A stretch of 64,000 nucleotides of DNA. Origin: Prevotella sp. oral taxon 376. GTDB taxonomy: Bacteria > Bacteroidota > Bacteroidia > Bacteroidales > Bacteroidaceae. The notes under the pieces are model-generated. The model saw only the letters and a list, made by a program, of their open reading frames with translations, had not been told where the DNA came from and made no database searches. The stretch spans positions 310,001 through 374,000 of the forward strand of contig NZ_PYXG01000002.1 of NCBI RefSeq assembly GCF_003043945.1, read 5' to 3'. The position numbers and the translations under genes were made by a program. Positions within the stretch are counted from its first letter, which is position 1, and every line of letters begins with the position of its first letter. Shown here piece by piece: positions 34,535 to 43,753 of the stretch.

Positions 34535-36985
34535 CTATTTTTGTTCTTCGATTTCAAAACGAATAGGATTCTTAACCTGCTCGTCAGTTAAAGCGAAATC
34601 CCATACATCCTGTACATTCTCAACATAATGGAAGTTGACACCCTTAAGGTAGATGGCAGGAATCTCGCTGATATCTTTCTTGTTATCCTGACACATAACT
34701 ATATCGGTAATCCCAGCACGCTTTGCAGCCAGAATTTTCTCCTTGATGCCTCCTACAGGTAAGACCTTGCCTCGAAGAGTTATCTCACCCGTCATAGCCG
34801 TATTCTTACGCACTTTTCGCTGAGTGAGCGCAGATGCTATAGAAGTTGCAATCGTAATACCCGCGGAAGGTCCGTCCTTGGGAGTTGCCCCTTCTGGTAC
34901 ATGTATATGAATATTATATTGGTCAAAGATGCGATAGTCTACTCTCAATTTATCAACATGTGCCTTGACATATTCAAGGGCGATGACTGCACTTTCTTTC
35001 ATCACATCACCAAGGTTACCTGTAAGGGTCAGCTTCCCAGCCTTGCCTTTACTCAGAGATGTTTCGATGAAAAGGATCTCACCCCCTACAGAGGTCCAGG
35101 CTAACCCTGTTACCACTCCAGCATAGGCATTGCCTTGGTAAATATCACGGTAGAATGGTGGTTTACCCAAAAGATCTTCAATCTCCGCAGGAGTGATTTT
35201 CTTATAAGGCAACTTGCCATCCTTAGCTTTCAGGAAAGCCAGCTTGCGCAACAACTTGTTGATCTGCTTCTCCAACTGACGAACACCGCTCTCACGAGTA
35301 TACGACTCGATGATCTTTTCAAGCGCAGCCTTTGCGAATACAGGCTTTTCACCAGACATGTCGAACCCCGTATTCTCTAATTCCTTCGGAACTAAATGGC
35401 GCTTTGCAATTTCAATCTTCTCTTCCGTTATATAGCCAGTAACCTCGATAATCTCCATGCGGTCAAGCAAAGGACGGGGAATTGTGTTCAAATCATTGGC
35501 CGTGGCAATGAACAAAACCTTTGAGAGATCATAGTCCACATCAAGATAATTGTCATGGAACGCATTGTTTTGTTCAGGATCCAGCACTTCAAGCATTGCC
35601 GACGAAGGGTCGCCATTGATGGTGTTCTGGGTTACCTTGTCTATCTCATCAAGAATGAAAACCGGATTAGAAGAACCTGCCTTCTGAATACTCTTGATGA
35701 TGCGGCCCGGCATTGCACCGACATAAGTACGACGATGTCCGCGAATTTCACTCTCATCGTGCAACCCTCCCAAAGAAACTCGAACATATTTACGCTTCAT
35801 GGCCGCAGCAATGCTCTTGCCGAGACTGGTTTTCCCAACTCCCGGCGGACCATACAGACAAAGTATAGGCGATTTGAGATCACCTCGCAACTTTAATACG
35901 GAAATATACTCAAGAATGCGTTCTTTCACTTTTTCCATACCATAATGGTCGCGGTCGAGAATACGCTGGGCTCGCTTCAAATCCAAGTCGTCTTTTGTGT
36001 ATTCAGCCCATGGAAGGTCGACCAAAGTCTGCAGATAGTTTAACTGTACGCTATATTCCGGACTCTGTGAATTCAGCAAGTCAAGCTTGGTAATTTCCTT
36101 ATCGAAAATGGCCTTTACACTCTCTGGCCACTTTTTCTTTGCAGCTTTCTCTGTAAGTTCTTTGCGTTCGGGAGTTCCTTCCCCTCCTAATTCTTCTTCT
36201 ATATTCTTGATTTGCTGCTTAAGGAAATACTCTCGCTGTTGCTCATCAAGGTCTTGGCGGGTCTTAGTCTGAATTGATTGCTTTAACCTCAACAATTCCA
36301 GATCACGATTAATCAGGCGAAGAGTACGGAACAAGCGCTCCATAGTATCTGCTCCTTTTATCAGATTTGCCTTGTCCGTAACCGTAAACGGAAGATTTGT
36401 TTGGATAAAACTCAGACAGATAATATCATTTGTCGTATCACGGATCACAAACTCCGTCTCATTAGGAACTTCATCATTCAGATGGATATACTCCACTACT
36501 TTCTGGCGCAAATCTTGCATCGCCGTGCGAAATTCCTTGTTTTTCTCCAAAGGATACACCTCCTCTAAATGTTTCACTATGCCTCGGTAAAAAGGGGTGT
36601 AGTGGGTAATCTGTTCAAGCTCGCAGCGGCCAAGGGCCTGAAGGATAGCTGTTACAGAGCCTCCATTCCCCGGCATTTCCATGATCCGGAGCAACTTGGC
36701 ATAGACACCGGTCTTATAGAGATCTTTCTCCTGTGGCAAGTCAACATTCACATCCTTTTGACAAAAGACGGCAAAGATTCCCTCTGGATCCTTCTGTTGA
36801 TACTCAAGCAATTTCAAACTTGCCGGACGACCGATAATAATTGGAGAGACTACGCCTGGGAAAAAGAAGAGGTTACGAGTGCAAAGTATTGGCACATCGC
36901 TGTTTACATCTATCTTGAACAGCTCGTTCACATCTCCATTGAAGTCAGTAATAGTCTGTATAGATGGGTTCATTTTTCTACTCAT
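34535..36985 (-). CDS. lon: ATP-dependent protease Lon
   Basis: About 816 residues. Cytosolic AAA+ serine protease. N-terminal substrate domain ([19 protein letters not shown]), AAA domain with [13 protein letters not shown] and [10 protein letters not shown], and C-terminal protease domain with [14 protein letters not shown] (catalytic Ser) and [15 protein letters not shown] (catalytic Lys). Start at MSRKMNPS (36985); the extra N-terminal 23 residues of the longest frame are unlike Lon. The promoter box lies 28 bp upstream. First gene of a five-gene operon lon-tgt-lptF/G-helicase-small protein with 4-7 bp gaps. Confidence 0.97.
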   Translation of the reverse strand: MSRKMNPSIQTITDFNGDVNELFKIDVNSDVPILCTRNLFFFPGVVSPIIIGRPASLKLLEYQQKDPEGIFAVFCQKDVNVDLPQEKDLYKTGVYAKLLRIMEMPGNGGSVTAILQALGRCELEQITHYTPFYRGIVKHLEEVYPLEKNKEFRTAMQDLRQKVVEYIHLNDEVPNETEFVIRDTTNDIICLSFIQTNLPFTVTDKANLIKGADTMERLFRTLRLINRDLELLRLKQSIQTKTRQDLDEQQREYFLKQQIKNIEEELGGEGTPERKELTEKAAKKKWPESVKAIFDKEITKLDLLNSQSPEYSVQLNYLQTLVDLPWAEYTKDDLDLKRAQRILDRDHYGMEKVKERILEYISVLKLRGDLKSPILCLYGPPGVGKTSLGKSIAAAMKRKYVRVSLGGLHDESEIRGHRRTYVGAMPGRIIKSIQKAGSSNPVFILDEIDKVTQNTINGDPSSAMLEVLDPEQNNAFHDNYLDVDYDLSKVLFIATANDLNTIPRPLLDRMEIIEVTGYITEEKIEIAKRHLVPKELENTGFDMSGEKPVFAKAALEKIIESYTRESGVRQLEKQINKLLRKLAFLKAKDGKLPYKKITPAEIEDLLGKPPFYRDIYQGNAYAGVVTGLAWTSVGGEILFIETSLSKGKAGKLTLTGNLGDVMKESAVIALEYVKAHVDKLRVDYRIFDQYNIHIHVPEGATPKDGPSAGITIATSIASALTQRKVRKNTAMTGEITLRGKVLPVGGIKEKILAAKRAGITDIVMCQDNKKDISEIPAIYLKGVNFHYVENVQDVWDFALTDEQVKNPIRFEIEEQK

Positions 36986-37012
36986 ATATAACCTAAATAA
37001 CCATTTAGCATG

Positions 37013-37020
37013 CAAAGATA
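37013..37020 (-). promoter_or_regulatory. TATCTTTG -7 box of the lon operon
   Basis: Minus-strand TATCTTTG ending 28 bp before the chosen lon start; AT-rich upstream without a clean TTTG. No CIRCE element seen. Confidence 0.6.
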
Positions 37021-37126
37021 CATATTTTTTATAAGAAATCGATAATAAAGTCATGTTATTTATCTATAAGAAGTTGGTTTTTAGGGAAATTCATAAAATA
37101 AAAAAGGGATTCATGCGTTTAAAACC

Positions 37127-37822
37127 ATGATGAAAGACGAGTTTACATTCAAGCAATTCACGATAAAACAAAATCGATGTGCAATGAAAGTTGGCACAGA
37201 CGGAGTTTTATTGGGAGCATGGGCAAAAGGAGGGAGGCGCATCCTTGACATTGGAACAGGCACAGGACTGATAGCGCTCATAATGGCGCAAAGATTTCCT
37301 AAGGCTATCGTGGAGAGCATTGATATTGAAGAAAATGCATGTGAGCAGGCAGAAGAGAACTTTTTAAACAGCCCGTTCTCTGACAGGCTACAAGTCTTTC
37401 ATACCCCCTTACAAAAATTCCAGCCCGAGTTGCAATATGATGCCATCGTCTGTAATCCGCCTTACTTTGTAAATTCCTTGAAAACTCCTGACACCAAGAG
37501 AGCTATTGCACGACATACGGACGCCCTGTCTTTCAATAACCTCTTCCATCATTCAAAGAGGCTCTTAAAGCCAGAAGGAGAATTAAGTATTATAATCCCT
37601 GTCGAGAACTTAGAAGACATTCTTGCAGAATCTTATTTTTCAGGATTCTTCACCAAAAAGAAAATATGGGTGAAGACCACCAGAGACAAACGAGAAAAAA
37701 GATTATTGCTCGCATTTTCAAAAAGAAATACAGAGACAGAAGAATTACATGTATCCCTATTAGAAGAACACAATATAAAAAGTGAGTGGTATAAGAAATT
37801 AACCGACGATTTCTATTTATAG
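37127..37822 (+). CDS. tRNA1(Val) adenine-37 N6-methyltransferase family (TrmN6/YfiC)
   Basis: 231-residue class I SAM-dependent methyltransferase. SAM site ILDIGTGTGLIALIMAQR, acidic ribose contact SIDIEENACEQAEEN, and catalytic NPPY in YDAIVCNPPYFVNS, the signature of N6-adenine/amine methyltransferases. N-terminal FKQFTIKQNRCAMKVGTDGVLLGAWA is the YfiC family hallmark. Its stop overlaps the convergent lipid kinase stop by 6 bp. Two adjacent ATGs could serve as start. Confidence 0.9.
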   Translation: MMKDEFTFKQFTIKQNRCAMKVGTDGVLLGAWAKGGRRILDIGTGTGLIALIMAQRFPKAIVESIDIEENACEQAEENFLNSPFSDRLQVFHTPLQKFQPELQYDAIVCNPPYFVNSLKTPDTKRAIARHTDALSFNNLFHHSKRLLKPEGELSIIIPVENLEDILAESYFSGFFTKKKIWVKTTRDKREKRLLLAFSKRNTETEELHVSLLEEHNIKSEWYKKLTDDFYL

Positions 37823-38845
37823 ATTCAACTTCCTGTGCAAGATCTTACTTAGGGCCAGCACATGTCTGCCCTGTTTGGAAATATCATCTTTAACAACATT
37901 GATTTCATTAAAAAGTTCCGCCGCTGCACTCTGAAACATATTGGGTTTACGAAGGTCCTTGTTCGCACCAGGATTTACAACAACTTTGAATCCCTTTTCA
38001 AATAAACGCACATCCACATCAGCAACAGTCATCACGGGATCGCCGTCGAAATGGATAACCCCTGGAGCAGCTCGATGAATCTTTAAGTGTTTTGTTTTAA
38101 AGCTCTTGATCTTCGAACTTCTATCAAGAGTTTTATTAAACATGTCAATAGCTATCTGTGGAGCTTCCAACAAATCAAATGGTTCCATAATAATCACATC
38201 CATCATGCCATCACTCATTGAGGCTTGTGGGGCGATATAAGCATTATTACCATACTGGGAGGCATTGGCGCAAGAAATAAGGAAAGCCCTGTAGCGAGTG
38301 GTATCACCATCGAATTCAATCTCATAGGCTTTAGGTTTATATCTCAGACCTTCCTCCAAAACTTTCTGGACATAAGTTATTGGCCCACGCTTACCCGACT
38401 CCGCAAATTTCTGGCTGATATCCGCATCAAATCCCATACCACAAGTGCAAAAGAAAGGATGATCATTGATAACGCCATAATCCAAATCATGGATTTCGCA
38501 CAAGTTTATAACTTCTATACTCCTACGAAGATTCATTGGCAGCATCAAATGGCGAGCAAGTCCATTACCAGAACCACAGGGAAGAATACCAAGTGCCGTC
38601 TTTGTATGCACTAATGAACGGGCAACTTCGTTTACCGTGCCATCACCACCTACGGCAACGACAATATCGATAGCACAGGCCACCGCCTCCTTTGTCAATT
38701 CAACACCATGGCCCGCATAGTCTGTACTCTTAATTTCATAGTCAAACCTTTCTTTGTCGAGATATTTGTCTATGAGATTTGGGACGCCTGACTTCGAGGT
38801 TGTTCCCGAAATTGGGTTCATGATAAAAAGTATCTGTTTCTTCAT
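37817..38845 (-). CDS. Diacylglycerol-kinase-family lipid kinase
   Basis: About 342 residues. Soluble DAGK_cat-fold lipid kinase: IMNPISGT near the start, the nucleotide-binding VVAVGGDGTVNEVARSL, GILPCGSGNGLARHL, and the C-terminal GVIHFDGDPV. The family includes YegS/DgkB and sphingosine or ceramide kinases; the substrate cannot be told from sequence. It is divergent from serine palmitoyltransferase, sharing a 165-bp control region, which makes a sphingolipid substrate worth considering. Start at 38845, 19 bp downstream of a -7 box. Confidence 0.88.
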   Translation of the reverse strand: MKKQILFIMNPISGTTSKSGVPNLIDKYLDKERFDYEIKSTDYAGHGVELTKEAVACAIDIVVAVGGDGTVNEVARSLVHTKTALGILPCGSGNGLARHLMLPMNLRRSIEVINLCEIHDLDYGVINDHPFFCTCGMGFDADISQKFAESGKRGPITYVQKVLEEGLRYKPKAYEIEFDGDTTRYRAFLISCANASQYGNNAYIAPQASMSDGMMDVIIMEPFDLLEAPQIAIDMFNKTLDRSSKIKSFKTKHLKIHRAAPGVIHFDGDPVMTVADVDVRLFEKGFKVVVNPGANKDLRKPNMFQSAAAELFNEINVVKDDISKQGRHVLALSKILHRKLNL

Positions 38846-38863
38846 GATGTCTCTACTTTGCTG

Positions 38864-38871
38864 CAAAGATA
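38864..38871 (-). promoter_or_regulatory. TATCTTTG -7 box of the lipid kinase gene
   Basis: Minus-strand match to TAnnTTTG, 19 bp before the ATG at 38845. The nearest upstream TTTG is only 14 bp away. Confidence 0.55.
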
Positions 38872-38964
38872 CGAAATAAAAGAAGCAAATCCTCCTATTT
38901 TCTAAAAAAATCATCATTTAGAATATTTCTTGATGAAATTAAGCAAATTAAGAGTTTTTTTTTG

Positions 38965-38972
38965 TAACTTTG
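38965..38972 (+). promoter_or_regulatory. TAACTTTG -7 box of serine palmitoyltransferase
   Basis: Matches TAnnTTTG and ends 38 bp before the ATG at 39011; preceded by a T9 run, no clean TTTG at 19-20 bp. Confidence 0.55.
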
Positions 38973-39010
38973 CAACCTGTAACAAAAAGTAGTTATTCTA
39001 CATCGTTTAA

Positions 39011-40198
39011 ATGGGACAATTACAAGAAAGGTATAAGAGCTATCGTGAGCCACAGAAATTTATGGCCGCAGGAGTGTATCCATATTTCCGCGCTATCACA
39101 AGCAAGCAAGGACCTGAAGTTACGATGGAAGGTCATCGGGTATTAATGTTCGGAAGCAATGCTTACACCGGTCTTACGGGGGACGAACGAGTAATTGCTG
39201 CAGCAGAGAAAGCTCTCCTGAAATATGGCACAGGGTGTGCTGGAAGCAGGTTCCTCAATGGGACATTAGACATCCATGTACAACTGGAAAAAGAACTGGC
39301 CGAATTTGAGCATAAGGACGAAGCCCTTTGTTTTTCAACAGGCTTTTCTGTAAATTCCGGCGTCATCGCCGCCGTTGTAGGTCGTGGAGACTATATCATT
39401 TGCGATGACCGGGACCACGCTTCCATCGTTGATGGCCGCAGACTTTCATTTGCAACTCAGCTACACTACAAGCACAACGACATGGAGGATTTGGAGCGTG
39501 TGCTTCAAAAACTGCCACAAGAAGCTGTCAAGCTGATTGTCGTAGACGGCGTATTCTCGATGGAGGGAGATTTGGCGAAGTTGCCAGAGATTGTTGAACT
39601 TAAGCATCAATACAACTGCTCCATCATGGTTGATGAAGCCCATGGCTTGGGCGTATTCGGCAGACAGGGCCGTGGCGTCTGCGATCACTTCGGTCTTACT
39701 GATGAGGTAGACCTCATCATGGGAACATTTTCTAAGAGCTTGGCATCCATTGGAGGATTCATTGCCGGAGATTCTGATACCATCAACTATTTACGGCATA
39801 CCTGTCGCACTTATATATTCAGTGCCAGCGACACTCCCGCCGCTACGGCTGCAGCAATGGAAGCTCTTCACATCATTCAAGAAGAGCCCCACCGTATTGA
39901 GCATCTCTGGAATGTAACTCACTATGCCCTAAAGCGTTTCCGCGAAGAAGGATTCGAAATCGGAGAAACCGAGAGCCCCATCATTCCACTATATGTGCGC
40001 GACATTCACAAGACATTTGAAGTTACGAAAAAAGCTTTTGATGCAGGTGTATTCATCAACCCGGTTATCCCTCCCGCATGCGCCCCACAAGATACTCTCG
40101 TCCGTTTTGCCCTGATGGCTACTCACAGTCAGGAACAAGTAGAGCGTGGTGTGGTTGCGTTAAAAAAGATTTTCATAGAAGAAGGTATCATCAAGTAA
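39011..40198 (+). CDS. Serine palmitoyltransferase
   Basis: 395-residue alpha-oxoamine synthase. Condenses serine with a long-chain acyl-CoA to 3-ketosphinganine, the first step of bacterial sphingolipid synthesis. PLP motifs: SRFLNGTLDIHVQLE, DRDHASIVDG, VDEAHGLGVFG and the PLP lysine in GTFSKSLASIGGF. The N-terminus (YKSYREPQKFMAAGVYPYFR) matches Bacteroidetes Spt rather than KBL or BioF, as I recall it; KBL is the main alternative. Divergent from a lipid kinase. A 12-bp direct repeat (GGTATCATCAAG) spans the stop codon. Confidence 0.85.
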   Translation: MGQLQERYKSYREPQKFMAAGVYPYFRAITSKQGPEVTMEGHRVLMFGSNAYTGLTGDERVIAAAEKALLKYGTGCAGSRFLNGTLDIHVQLEKELAEFEHKDEALCFSTGFSVNSGVIAAVVGRGDYIICDDRDHASIVDGRRLSFATQLHYKHNDMEDLERVLQKLPQEAVKLIVVDGVFSMEGDLAKLPEIVELKHQYNCSIMVDEAHGLGVFGRQGRGVCDHFGLTDEVDLIMGTFSKSLASIGGFIAGDSDTINYLRHTCRTYIFSASDTPAATAAAMEALHIIQEEPHRIEHLWNVTHYALKRFREEGFEIGETESPIIPLYVRDIHKTFEVTKKAFDAGVFINPVIPPACAPQDTLVRFALMATHSQEQVERGVVALKKIFIEEGIIK

Positions 40199-40462
40199 GA
40201 TAAGGTATCATCAAGGTAAGTTAAGTAATTAAAATATAAAATATAAGATGAGGCTCCAAAAGCTTCCTCTTTTTTATCTCCCCCACGAGAATTGTCAGTA
40301 AAAGTAAATTATTTTAAACTTTGCTGACAAAACCTGTAACTTTACTGCCAGTTATGGCAGAATATAGAGACTGGTATGAATCTTGTCGTTTTAGATATTG
40401 AGACTTGGAAGCTCATTCAGCCGAAAGGCCTCAAAACATAAATAAAAGACTAAAACAGAAAT

Positions 40463-40468
40463 AGGAGG
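40463..40468 (+). promoter_or_regulatory. Strong Shine-Dalgarno (AGGAGG) before hsp20
   Basis: AGGAGG ends 8 bp before the ATG at 40477. Most genes in this window lack such a site, so this one is exceptional and may give high translation of the chaperone. Confidence 0.75.
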
Positions 40469-40476
40469 TATTAATT

Positions 40477-40914
40477 ATGTTATTAGCTCGCAGAAACAAA
40501 AATTCTAATTGGTTAAGCAATTGGTTTGATGACAATTTCTTTGATACAGACCTAATGCCGCAGTTTAACACCACGGCACCCGCGGTCAATGTTAAGGAAA
40601 ATGAGAAAGAGTATACGATGGAGATCGCTGCTCCAGGCCTGAAGAAAGAGTTCGTCCGCGTAAATGTAGATCATGACGGGAATCTGAATGTTGCCATAGA
40701 GAACAAAATGGAACACAAAGAAGAGAACAAGAAGGAGCACTATCTGCGCCGTGAGTTCAGCTATTCTAACTATGAACAAAGCTACATCTTACCTGAGAAT
40801 GCGGATCGTGATAAGATCTCTGCCAAGGTAAACGATGGAGTTCTGGAAATTGTAATTCCAAAGCTCAACAAAAAAGAAGAAAGCAAGGATGTAAAGCGAA
40901 TAGAAGTTGTATAG
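40477..40914 (+). CDS. Small heat-shock protein, Hsp20/alpha-crystallin family
   Basis: 145 residues, ATP-independent holdase. N-terminal aromatic region (WLSNWFDDNFFD), alpha-crystallin domain from PAVNVKENEKEYTMEIAAPG to NDGVLEIVIPK with the conserved A-x-x-x-n-G-V-L motif, and a short charged C-terminal tail ending in KRIEVV, which fits the I-x-I/V dimer anchor. Single gene with strong SD and strong terminator. The 278-bp upstream gap contains a small inverted repeat (CTGCCA-gtta-TGGCAG) and a 21-codon orphan frame; no CIRCE element. Confidence 0.97.
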   Translation: MLLARRNKNSNWLSNWFDDNFFDTDLMPQFNTTAPAVNVKENEKEYTMEIAAPGLKKEFVRVNVDHDGNLNVAIENKMEHKEENKKEHYLRREFSYSNYEQSYILPENADRDKISAKVNDGVLEIVIPKLNKKEESKDVKRIEVV

Positions 40915-40932
40915 AGGCCCAAAAGGATGAGA

Positions 40933-40970
40933 GAGGCGGTAGGCCATAATCAGGCTTACCGCCTCTTTTT
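40933..40970 (+). terminator. Rho-independent terminator of hsp20
   Basis: 13-bp stem GAGGCGGTAGGCC with GGCTTACCGCCTC (one G-U), 7-nt loop, then TTTTT. Confidence 0.9.
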
Positions 40971-41056
40971 ATTCTCTTGAAGTTTCACCAATTGCCGAGA
41001 CCAATAATATTTCCCGTTTCCATCCGTTATATTGGCAATTCATAATACATTTAACA

Positions 41057-41662
41057 ATGCGAAAGCTCATCTTGATATTGACAACTGTCTTTGCCCTCAC
41101 TGCAACGGCACAGGAGAATCTATACGGATTCACGGTTAAGGACGAATACGGGAAGGATGTAAAACTCGAAGAGTACAGGGGAAAGGTACTGCTTATCGTA
41201 AATACAGCGACGAAATGTGGCTTCACACCTCAGTATAAGGAATTGCAGGCTATCTACGAGAAGTATAAAGAACTAGGTTTCGAAATACTCGATTTCCCTT
41301 GTAATCAATTTGGGGCGCAGGCTCCCGGAAGCATCCAGGATATCCACCAATTCTGTACGGAGAACTACGAGACCACTTTTCCTCTGTTCGACAAGATTGA
41401 AGTAAACGGAGATAATGAGAGCCCGCTATATACTTGGCTGAAAAACGAACAAGCTTTCAAGGATTTCGGCAAAGGCATCAAGGCGAAATTCATGGCCGGC
41501 ATGCTCAAGAAGAAAGATCCCGGCTATGCCGATAAGTCTGATATCAAATGGAACTTCACCAAGTTTCTCATTGACAGGCACGGTAAGGCGATTGCCCGTT
41601 TCGAACCCACACAAAACATGAAAGAGGTTGCCAAGGCCGTGGCCGCAGCTTTAGCCGAATAA
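41057..41662 (+). CDS. Glutathione peroxidase family protein, exported
   Basis: 201 residues with a signal peptide (MRKLILILTTVFALTATAQ), so periplasmic; thiol peroxidase acting on lipid or hydrogen peroxides, probably thioredoxin-dependent. The peroxidatic Cys is in NTATKCGFTPQY, followed by FPCNQFGAQ (Gln) and KWNFTKFLID (Trp, Asn of the catalytic tetrad). An insertion of about 30 residues (KGIKAKFMAGMLKKKDPGY) follows LYTWLKN, as in some bacterial members. Strong terminator follows. Confidence 0.95.
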   Translation: MRKLILILTTVFALTATAQENLYGFTVKDEYGKDVKLEEYRGKVLLIVNTATKCGFTPQYKELQAIYEKYKELGFEILDFPCNQFGAQAPGSIQDIHQFCTENYETTFPLFDKIEVNGDNESPLYTWLKNEQAFKDFGKGIKAKFMAGMLKKKDPGYADKSDIKWNFTKFLIDRHGKAIARFEPTQNMKEVAKAVAAALAE

Positions 41663-41669
41663 TAAGGGA

Positions 41670-41707
41670 AAGGCGATGAATTCTGTTTCATCGCCTTCTT
41701 TGCTTTT
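41670..41707 (+). terminator. Rho-independent terminator of the glutathione peroxidase gene
   Basis: 11-bp stem AAGGCGATGAA/TTCATCGCCTT, 6-nt loop, then CTTTGCTTTT. Confidence 0.85.
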
Positions 41708-41708
41708 A

Positions 41709-41921
41709 TCAGATAGTCCCCAAAAGTTTCTCCATGAGCTTCCGTCTCTTCTCCGGATGCGGACAGTCGGATGCTATACATCCCACAGGAACGACGGCCG
41801 CCGCCCCGTATCCTGTCAAGGGGAAGAATTCTCTCAGCTTACCTGTATCGAAATTGCACCCCCAACAGATTCCTAACCTAACTTTTGGCAACCCTCTTAA
41901 CAGATCGCGGGCATCTCTTCC
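41709..41921 (-). pseudogene. Nitroreductase C-terminal remnant
   Basis: Minus-strand frame of about 70 codons with no ATG and a stop (TAG) just upstream. The translation (VRLGICWGCNFDTGKLREFF, then VVPVGCIASDCPHPEKRRKL and MEKLL) matches the last 60 residues of FMN nitroreductases (LGxCW...VxxLxxGY/C...A...P..R..). The flavin-binding N-terminal two-thirds are absent, so it is a decayed fragment. It lies between the glutathione peroxidase terminator and tRNA-Pro. Confidence 0.6.
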
Positions 41922-41983
41922 CTATGATCTGCAACAAAAACAGCCATCATTATTCTTGTCCCGACAACGCAGGCAATTCCTCT

Positions 41984-42028
41984 TGAAAACAAAGATGCCA
42001 AATGGTTGTCGACCAACCATTTGGCATC
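41984..42028 (-). terminator. Terminator of tRNA-Pro
   Basis: Perfect 15-bp stem (41994-42008 with 42014-42028) with a 5-nt loop; minus-strand tail TTTGTTTTC. The stem includes GATGCCAAATGGTTG. Confidence 0.9.
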
Positions 42029-42037
42029 TCGCCTTTG

Positions 42038-42111
42038 TCGGGGCGACAGGATTCGAACCTGCGACCGCCTGGTCCCAAACCAGGAGCGCTACCGGGCTGC
42101 GCTACACCCCG
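42038..42111 (-). tRNA. tRNA-Pro (TGG)
   Basis: 74 nt. Acceptor CGGGGTG/CGCCCCG, anticodon stem CCTGG/CCAGG with loop TTTGGGA giving TGG, T-arm GCAGG TTCGAAT CCTGT. No CCA encoded. Own promoter and terminator. Confidence 0.96.
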
Positions 42112-42130
42112 CTTTTTCGGATTGCGAGTG

Positions 42131-42162
42131 CAAAGGTACTATCTTTTTCCGACCCTTGCAAA
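42131..42162 (-). promoter_or_regulatory. Promoter of tRNA-Pro
   Basis: Minus-strand TTTG (42162-42159), 20-bp spacer, TACCTTTG (42138-42131), 19 bp before the tRNA. Confidence 0.8.
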
Positions 42163-42258
42163 TTTTCCTATATGTTTTTTCTAAAATTCTCATTCGCGAT
42201 TCTTAGACCGGAAAGCCGTAAAGATGACGGGGAACCGTCGCCGCTCCGCCTCCCCATC

Positions 42259-43611
42259 CTATTGCCGCAAGAAGGCAAAAGCCCTGCGGGAATAGACCAC
42301 ATAGGCCACAACCATAATCGCCCCCGTCAGAATCCAGGAAACCGGATAGACGAGCATCAGATTCTGATAGCCGGGCAATATCGGACAGACAAAGAATATC
42401 CAGATCAACCGGAGCACACAGGTTCCGAGAATGGTAATAACGGCCGGCTGCATGGAATAGCCCATGCCCCGCAAGGCGGCAGCCGTCAGCTCATACGAAG
42501 CGGCCAATGTTTGGAAGAGAAGCACATACTCCATGCGGAGCTTGGCATAGCGGATCACCTCCAGATCGTCCGTGAAAAAGGAGAGGAAAAAGTTGGCCCC
42601 GCCATAGAAAAGCATGTTGCTGAGGAAGCAGGACGCAGCCGCAAAGAACAGACAAATCCAGAAGATGCGCTTGCAGCGCTCAATTTTCCCCGCTCCGTAG
42701 TTCTGACTGATGAAGGTCATGGCTGCCCCACAGAAGGCCGACATCAGAAAATAGCAATAGCTGTCGAAGTTCTGGGCAACGGAAGCACCCGCAATCGCTG
42801 CCGCTCCATACCCGTTGATGGCCGTCTGCACGAAGATGTTACTGAACGAGAAGACCGTGGTTTGTATGCCCGCCGGGACTCCTATCTGAAGAATGCGCAT
42901 AAGCTCGTGCCGCGCTGGACGAAGCGCCCTTATCTCAAGGCGAAACGGCTCTGGCTCTTTCAGCAAGAGCCATACGATGCTGCAGGCACTGAAAACATTG
43001 GCAATATCGGTGGCGATGGCCACCCCTGCCACTCCCCATTTCAGTCCAATAACGAAAATCAGGTTGAGGGCCACATTGATGGTTCCCGCCACAAGGAGTA
43101 TATACAGCGGTCGCTTGGTATCACCATGACTTCGCAAAATGGCTGCCCCGAAATTATATACCATGATAAAAGGAGCTCCAAGGAAATAGATTCTCAGATA
43201 GACCACCGCCAAGGGGAGCACCTCTTCCGGCGTATTCATCCACTGAAGGATTTGATGAGAGACCCCGACGCCTACCAAGAGCAGTACGATTCCACTAACG
43301 AAAGAGAGCAACATGCTCGTAGACACGGCATTACGAATCCGCGTCTTGTCATCTTGACCTATGTGATTGGCAATGACCACATTGGCTCCGAGGGAGATAC
43401 CAACGAAGAAATTGATCATCAGATTTATCAGGAAGGTGTTCGCACCCACGGCCGCAAGCGAAAGAGAACCCACGAACTGCCCCACCACAGCCACATCGGC
43501 AGTATTAAACAACTGCTGAAGCACGCTGCTTGCCGCAAAAGGCAACGCAAAGACCATCAGCTTGCCCAGCAACGGTCCATGAAGCATATCCAGCTCGTGG
43601 GTCTTCACCAT
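42259..43611 (-). CDS. MATE-family efflux transporter
   Basis: 450 residues with the start at MVKTHELDMLHGPL (43611). Twelve-helix cation-coupled multidrug or metabolite exporter of the inner membrane. N-terminal LLGKLMVFALPFAASSVLQQLFNTADVAVVGQFVG is the classical first-two-helix MATE motif; the second half repeats it (ILQIGVPAGIQTTVFSFSN, GYGAAAIAGASVAQNF). Substrate unknown. Divergent from the PBP gene; a 22-bp-lattice repeat lies between them. A 629-codon antisense frame here is a shadow. Confidence 0.95.
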   Translation of the reverse strand: MVKTHELDMLHGPLLGKLMVFALPFAASSVLQQLFNTADVAVVGQFVGSLSLAAVGANTFLINLMINFFVGISLGANVVIANHIGQDDKTRIRNAVSTSMLLSFVSGIVLLLVGVGVSHQILQWMNTPEEVLPLAVVYLRIYFLGAPFIMVYNFGAAILRSHGDTKRPLYILLVAGTINVALNLIFVIGLKWGVAGVAIATDIANVFSACSIVWLLLKEPEPFRLEIRALRPARHELMRILQIGVPAGIQTTVFSFSNIFVQTAINGYGAAAIAGASVAQNFDSYCYFLMSAFCGAAMTFISQNYGAGKIERCKRIFWICLFFAAASCFLSNMLFYGGANFFLSFFTDDLEVIRYAKLRMEYVLLFQTLAASYELTAAALRGMGYSMQPAVITILGTCVLRLIWIFFVCPILPGYQNLMLVYPVSWILTGAIMVVAYVVYSRRAFAFLRQ

Positions 43612-43753
43612 ATTCCTAATTAACAATCATTTGGACGACTACAAAATTACAAATAAAATCCCGGCCGCAGGCATTCAGCATTCAAAATAAAGCGGCAGGA
43701 AGCGGAATCGTTAATCTATATCAAAACCGATGACGGCAAACAGGCTGACAAAA

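Noticed and set aside
33385..34566. 393-codon plus-strand frame
   Set aside because: Antisense to tgt; the tgt motifs are unambiguous.
40183..40215. Direct repeat GGTATCATCAAG around the serine palmitoyltransferase stop
   Set aside because: A single short duplication with no further structure; likely a chance slippage event.
40199..40476. CIRCE or HrcA operator before hsp20
   Set aside because: No TTAGCACTC-N9-GAGTGCTAA; only a 6-bp inverted repeat CTGCCA/TGGCAG, too short to name.
41734..43623. 629-codon plus-strand frame
   Set aside because: Antisense to the MATE transporter and running through tRNA-Pro; no family-like composition (rich in His, Arg, Gln).
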